9,175 nt of DNA. Origin: an uncultured Eubacterium sp. GTDB lineage: Bacteria; Bacillota_A; Clostridia; Lachnospirales; Lachnospiraceae. Position 1 is the stretch's first letter. Each line of letters begins with the position of its first letter. Under the pieces are notes generated by a model. The model was given only the letters and a program-made list of their open reading frames with translations, did no database searches and was not told the origin of the DNA. Where the stretch lies: NCBI GenBank assembly GCA_947653505.1, contig CANTHI010000112.1:1-9175 (forward strand), written 5' to 3'. Of the stretch, positions 7,266 through 9,175 are shown piece after piece. A program made the position numbers and the translations under genes.

Positions 7266-7511
7266 GGGAAAATGCAACCAATTGATGATATAAGAGTGTT
7301 ACATATTGGCTATGCGGCCACCATCTTCCATCCGGCTGGTTTTCATAAGCTTTACACATGTTGTAACGAAATATGATGTAGAAATTTGTACAGTCTGTTT
7401 CAAACATGAGGGATGGCAGCAGGCCGCACAAACGTACAAATTGATACAGGTTTGCAATATATTTGAAAAACATCCTCCAGCAGTTATATGTAACGCCTTA
7501 GAAAAATAGCT
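7266..7511 (+). other. Gene-free stretch after the permease gene
   Basis: No convincing gene is seen in these 246 bases. An ATG at 7272 opens a 34-codon frame to 7376, but its purine-rich leader is only 2 bases away. The 67-codon frame ending at 7509 starts with TTG and has no ribosome binding site. GTTACATAT at 7298-7306 recurs as its reverse complement ATATGTAAC at 7486-7494. The pair could be worn ends of a small insertion but may be chance. No intrinsic terminator for the transporter operon is apparent. Confidence 0.5.
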
Positions 7512-7742
7512 GGATGAGGGAAGCGGCCCTGTTTCATTGTGACTTTGGAAGAATGTTAGAAGCTCTTAGTATTCTGCCCGATACACAGGCGGCGAAGCCG
7601 AAGCGGCACCTTTAGCTGCTGGCGGCAGCCAGAAGCGAACCAGGTGTCGCGCCCGTCCGGTACCAAAGAGTGAATGCAGAATGCTTAGAGATTCTTACAT
7701 TCTGAAAACCGGAACAATGAAACAGGGCCGCTTCCCTCATCC
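7512..7742. repeat. 231-bp imperfect palindrome with 29-bp perfect arms (MITE-like or structured RNA element)
   Basis: The left arm 7512-7540 (starting GGATGAGGGAAG) is the exact reverse complement of the right arm 7714-7742 (ending CTTCCCTCATCC). Allowing one wobble, pairing reaches 32 bp, 7509-7540 against 7714-7745. After a short unpaired bulge, a second pair of arms matches at 24 of 28 positions: 7550-7577 against 7676-7703. The centre, 7578-7675, is GC-rich and holds smaller stems, so the whole element folds as one long stem with a branched head. There is no open reading frame, no U-tract and no obvious target-site duplication (flanks AATAGCT and GGCGTTC). The form recalls ERIC-like intergenic palindromes or a transposase-less miniature element. 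A structured RNA is the alternative. I do not recognise the family. Confidence 0.85.
7603..7650. other. Branched GC-rich head of the large palindrome
   Basis: Inside the large palindrome, GCGGCACCT (7603-7611) pairs with AGGTGTCGC (7642-7650) over nine positions with one G:T. Enclosed by it is CTGGC (7619-7623), loop GGCA, GCCAG (7628-7632). To the left lies a small CGGC-GAA-GCCG hairpin at 7590-7600. These nested stems mean the apex is more than an inert spacer between two arms. Confidence 0.6.
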
Positions 7743-7807
7743 GGCGTTCGGGAGGCCGAAACGTACTGTTCTGATGTTTCAATATCTGAATTTTCTTCAG
7801 AATCCGC
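7743..7807 (+). other. Spacer between palindrome and PadR promoter, with a small hairpin
   Basis: No gene is seen here. A 6-bp perfect stem TCTGAA (7785-7790), loop TTTTC, TTCAGA (7796-7801) sits directly before the -35 of the next promoter. It is not followed by a T-run, so it does not look like an intrinsic terminator. Confidence 0.35.
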
Positions 7808-7837
7808 TTGACATTCCCTCCATATAGATATTATAAT
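7808..7837 (+). promoter_or_regulatory. Consensus sigma-A-type promoter of the padR operon
   Basis: TTGACA (7808-7813) and TATAAT (7832-7837) are both perfect consensus hexamers, separated by 18 bp, one longer than the optimum. Such a strong promoter would be nearly always on unless repressed, and a palindrome begins at the last base of its -10 element. The start codon of the PadR gene is 46 bases downstream. Confidence 0.88.
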
Positions 7838-7859
7838 ATATTTAGTAATACTAAATATA
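7837..7859. promoter_or_regulatory. Probable PadR operator: 23-bp palindrome over the transcription start
   Basis: TATATTTAGTA (7837-7847), a single central A, then TACTAAATATA (7849-7859): the two 11-base arms are perfect reverse complements. The site begins in the -10 element and covers the expected transcription start, so a bound dimer would block RNA polymerase. PadR-family repressors commonly bind such AT-rich dyads in their own promoters, and a PadR gene follows directly. The assignment to this PadR is inferred. Confidence 0.85.
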
Positions 7860-7871
7860 AAGGAATAGAAG

Positions 7872-7911
7872 ATATCAGACAGATGAATGATAAATATATC
7901 AGACAGATGAA
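7872..7911 (+). repeat. 16-bp direct repeat spanning the PadR start codon
   Basis: ATATCAGACAGATGAA occurs at 7872-7887 and, unchanged, at 7896-7911, 24 bp (eight codons) apart. Each copy contains an in-frame ATG (7883 and 7907). The second copy encodes part of the protein, so the N-terminus carries the repeat as IRQMN and IRQMK. It looks like a small tandem duplication of the initiation region. Confidence 0.85.
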
Positions 7912-8218
7912 AAAAGGTGTTCTGGATATGCTGGTTCTAAAGCTGTTAAGTCATGAGCAGAAATACGGCTACCAGCTGATCAGTGAATTAAAAGAAAAAA
8001 GTGGGGAACTGTTTGTTTTAAAAGAAGGTACCCTGTATCCGGTTTTGTACCGGCTGGAGGATGATGGACTGGTAGAAAGCTGCTGGAGTGGTCCGAATGG
8101 GAAGCAGATGGCGCGCAAATACTATCAGATAACGGAGCAGGGGAAGCAGGCACTGGATGAAATAGCAAAACTGTGGCTGCAGATGAGCAGTGGAATCCGG
8201 CGGATTATGGAGGAATAG
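7883..8218 (+). CDS. PadR-family transcriptional regulator
   Basis: This is a 111-residue PadR winged helix-turn-helix protein of the short (PadR-s1) kind. Residues about 8-85 carry the family core: MKKGVLDMLVLKLLS, KYGYQLISELKE, then GTLYPVLYRLEDDGLVES with the wing GKQMARKYYQITEQGKQAL. The C-terminal helix (about 90-111) is the dimerisation helix. I chose the ATG at 7883. A second ATG at 7907, in the second copy of the 16-bp repeat, would give MKKGVLD, which is also a typical PadR start. The nearest purine-rich site, AAGGA at 7860-7864, lies 18 bases before 7883, longer than usual, so the true start is uncertain. An earlier start at 7808 is ruled out because it falls in the -35. Its partner gene follows 3 bases after the stop, a standard PadR/HAAS operon, and it probably represses itself. 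Confidence 0.92.
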   Translation: MNDKYIRQMKKGVLDMLVLKLLSHEQKYGYQLISELKEKSGELFVLKEGTLYPVLYRLEDDGLVESCWSGPNGKQMARKYYQITEQGKQALDEIAKLWLQMSSGIRRIMEE

Positions 8219-8221
8219 AGG

Positions 8222-8869
8222 ATGACAGCAGAGGTTTATGTAAAGCAGATTGTAAAAAAGGTAAGGTGTTCCAGACAGAAGAGGCAGGAAATTTACAGGC
8301 AGCTGCTGGCGGATATCCGTGAGGAAATAGAACAGGGGGTATCTCCTGACGTTGTGATGCTGCGGATGGGAGAGCCAATTGCTATCGCTGAAGAATTTAA
8401 CCAGAGTCTGTCAGAATCAGAGCATAAAAAATATAAAAGACGGCTTGCGGCAAAAATTATATTATCTGTTGCAGCAGTATTCATAGTACTGTTTACAGCA
8501 GCTGCGTGGTTTTTGCCACTAAGTGTAAAATTTGGCAGCAGTGGACTATTTACGCAGGAAGAGGTAGAGGCACAAAGTAAGGAAGTAATCCGGTTACTGA
8601 ATGCGAATGATTATGAAGGATTAAAAGCGTGTATGGATGTGCGGGTACAAAATATCCTGACGGAGGAAGTGATCGGGGAAGCAAAAAAACAGGCCGGAGA
8701 GGACTGGGGCGAATTTCAGCAGTTTGGAAAATGCTATCTGGCGGAACAAAAGCAGCAGGGCAGGACGAGGGCTGTTGTGCAGATCAATGCGGCTTATGAA
8801 AAGATAGGAGTTACGTATACGTTATTTTTTAATGATGATCTGAAACTGTCCGGTCTTTATATTAAATAG
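8222..8869 (+). CDS. HAAS-domain (DUF1700-like) membrane protein with DUF3887-like C-terminal domain
   Basis: This is a 215-residue protein in three parts. Residues about 1-65 are an amphipathic helical domain (VKQIVKKVRCSRQKRQEIYRQ, DIREEIEQG, LRMGEPIAIAEEFNQ) of the HAAS/DUF1700 kind usually encoded next to PadR regulators. Residues about 78-100 form a single membrane helix. Residues about 115-215 (QSKEVIRLLNANDYEGLKACM, ending DLKLSGLYIK) resemble DUF3887, a small extracytoplasmic NTF2-like fold. HAAS proteins are thought to act with PadR in envelope-related signalling, but the mechanism is not established. The N-terminal part should lie in the cytoplasm and the C-terminal part outside. 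The ribosome binding site GGAGGA (8209-8214) lies inside the end of the PadR gene, so translation of the two is coupled. Family calls are by pattern, and DUF3887 is the less certain. Confidence 0.8.
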   Translation: MTAEVYVKQIVKKVRCSRQKRQEIYRQLLADIREEIEQGVSPDVVMLRMGEPIAIAEEFNQSLSESEHKKYKRRLAAKIILSVAAVFIVLFTAAAWFLPLSVKFGSSGLFTQEEVEAQSKEVIRLLNANDYEGLKACMDVRVQNILTEEVIGEAKKQAGEDWGEFQQFGKCYLAEQKQQGRTRAVVQINAAYEKIGVTYTLFFNDDLKLSGLYIK

Positions 8870-8902
8870 GGAAATTTAAAATTATCTGTTTTTTGGGCTT
8901 TA

Positions 8903-8911
8903 TACTAAATA
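8903..8911 (+). promoter_or_regulatory. Possible PadR half-site before the last gene
   Basis: TACTAAATA here matches the first nine bases of the right arm of the palindrome at 7837-7859, in a 65-bp gap between genes. TATACT at 8901-8906 could be a -10 element, but no -35 lies at the right distance. A single AT-rich nonamer can arise by chance, so this is only a pointer. Confidence 0.25.
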
Positions 8912-8934
8912 AAAAGGGGAAGGAAGTATACAGG

Positions 8935-9175
8935 ATGTTTGCATTTTGTATGTGGCTGTCTGGCTGTGGAGTTTTTATTTTATTTGGCATTTTAGCATGG
9001 AGATCCAAAAAGGCGGTCCGGTTTTGGAATATTTCGCAGCAGATTCAGGTCAGCGATGTGAAAAAATATAACCGGGCAGTTGCGAAAATGTGGTTTGCTT
9101 TTTCAGGCCTTCTGGCTGCAATAGGAGTTCCAATGCTCGCAGGGCAAAATTCAGCATGGATTGCAGTTCCGGTAT
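8935..9175 (+). CDS. Small membrane protein, 5' part (runs past right edge)
   Basis: This frame is open from an ATG at 8935 to the right edge, giving 80 visible residues, and the stop lies outside. The start has a good ribosome binding site, GGGGAAGGAAG (about 8916-8926), some 8 bases upstream. Residues about 5-22 form a first membrane helix (MWLSGCGVFILFGILAW). A short charged loop follows (RSKKAVRFW), then the segment VSDVKKYNRAVAKMW, and a second helix starts near residue 55. This layout, with a DVKKYNxAVxKxW motif after the first helix, resembles a family of small uncharacterised Firmicute membrane proteins. I cannot name the family with certainty or state a function. It probably follows the PadR/HAAS genes in the same transcript, as no terminator is seen in the 65 bases between. 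Confidence 0.75.
   Translation, partial: MFAFCMWLSGCGVFILFGILAWRSKKAVRFWNISQQIQVSDVKKYNRAVAKMWFAFSGLLAAIGVPMLAGQNSAWIAVPV

Noticed and set aside
7272..7376. 34-codon ATG frame just after the permease stop
   Set aside because: The purine-rich leader is only 2 bases from the ATG and the peptide has no recognisable feature.
7306..7509. 67-codon plus-strand frame between the permease gene and the palindrome
   Set aside because: It starts with TTG, has no ribosome binding site, and its translation resembles no family I know. A 94-codon minus-strand frame overlaps it and is equally unsupported.
7512..7742. Large palindrome read as an intrinsic terminator or CRISPR array
   Set aside because: There is no T-run after the stem and it is far larger than terminator hairpins. 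There are no regularly spaced direct repeats, so it is not a CRISPR array.
7785..7801. Hairpin TCTGAA/TTCAGA as a transcription terminator
   Set aside because: The stem is only 6 bp and AT-rich and is not followed by a T-run.
7808..7882. 25-codon upstream extension of the PadR gene from a TTG
   Set aside because: The TTG is the first half of the -35 hexamer and the extension would be read through the -10 and the operator, which lie upstream of any transcript start.
1..9175. tRNA or rRNA genes
   Set aside because: I saw no CCA-ended cloverleaf, GGTTCGAATCC-like T-loop or rRNA-like segment on either strand by eye.

Overview
The window looks like chromosomal DNA from a Gram-positive anaerobe of the class Clostridia, most likely Lachnospiraceae. 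This is inferred from the moderate-to-low GC, strong purine-rich ribosome binding sites, the Bce-type, YtrA-type and PadR/HAAS gene families, and the all-plus-strand operon layout. The species cannot be determined from the sequence alone.

Layout. (1) 1-2620: the 3' end of an ABC ATPase gene, a six-helix membrane protein, a YtrA-type GntR regulator, a second ABC ATPase and a small four-helix membrane protein. The junctions are tight, and two of them are ATGA overlaps. This is a GntR-controlled ABC export cluster of the kind linked to cell-wall antibiotic stress. (2) 2638-4368: an OmpR-family response regulator and a short sensor kinase with two membrane helices and no extracellular sensor domain, the hallmark of BceS-type kinases. 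(3) 4369-4518: an intergenic promoter carrying two copies of AAATGTCAC exactly 21 bp apart, just upstream of a -35 element; the first lies in a BceR-like inverted motif. (4) 4519-7265: a BceA-like ATPase and a BceB-like ten-helix permease with a large extracellular domain, overlapping by ATGA. (5) 7266-7807: a gene-free stretch holding a 231-bp imperfect palindrome with 29-bp perfect arms. (6) 7808-8869: a near-consensus promoter whose -10 runs into an 11+1+11 palindrome, then a PadR regulator and a HAAS/DUF3887-like membrane protein. (7) 8935 to the right edge: the start of a small membrane protein.

How the genes work together. Segments 2-4 form a complete Bce-type detoxification module. By family precedent the permease and ATPase sense and remove cell-wall-active peptides, the kinase reads the transporter's activity, and the phosphorylated regulator activates the transporter promoter. 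The repeat pair at 4398-4433 is the probable site of that control. The PadR/HAAS pair looks self-regulated through its own palindrome. Three regulator types of kinds often tied to envelope stress (GntR/YtrA, BceRS, PadR) stand side by side, so the window reads as an antimicrobial-peptide or envelope-stress island.

The gene families are known ones. The least explained items are the large palindrome at 7512-7742, a likely frameshift at the end of the first complete ATPase gene, and a 16-bp direct repeat that duplicates the PadR start region.
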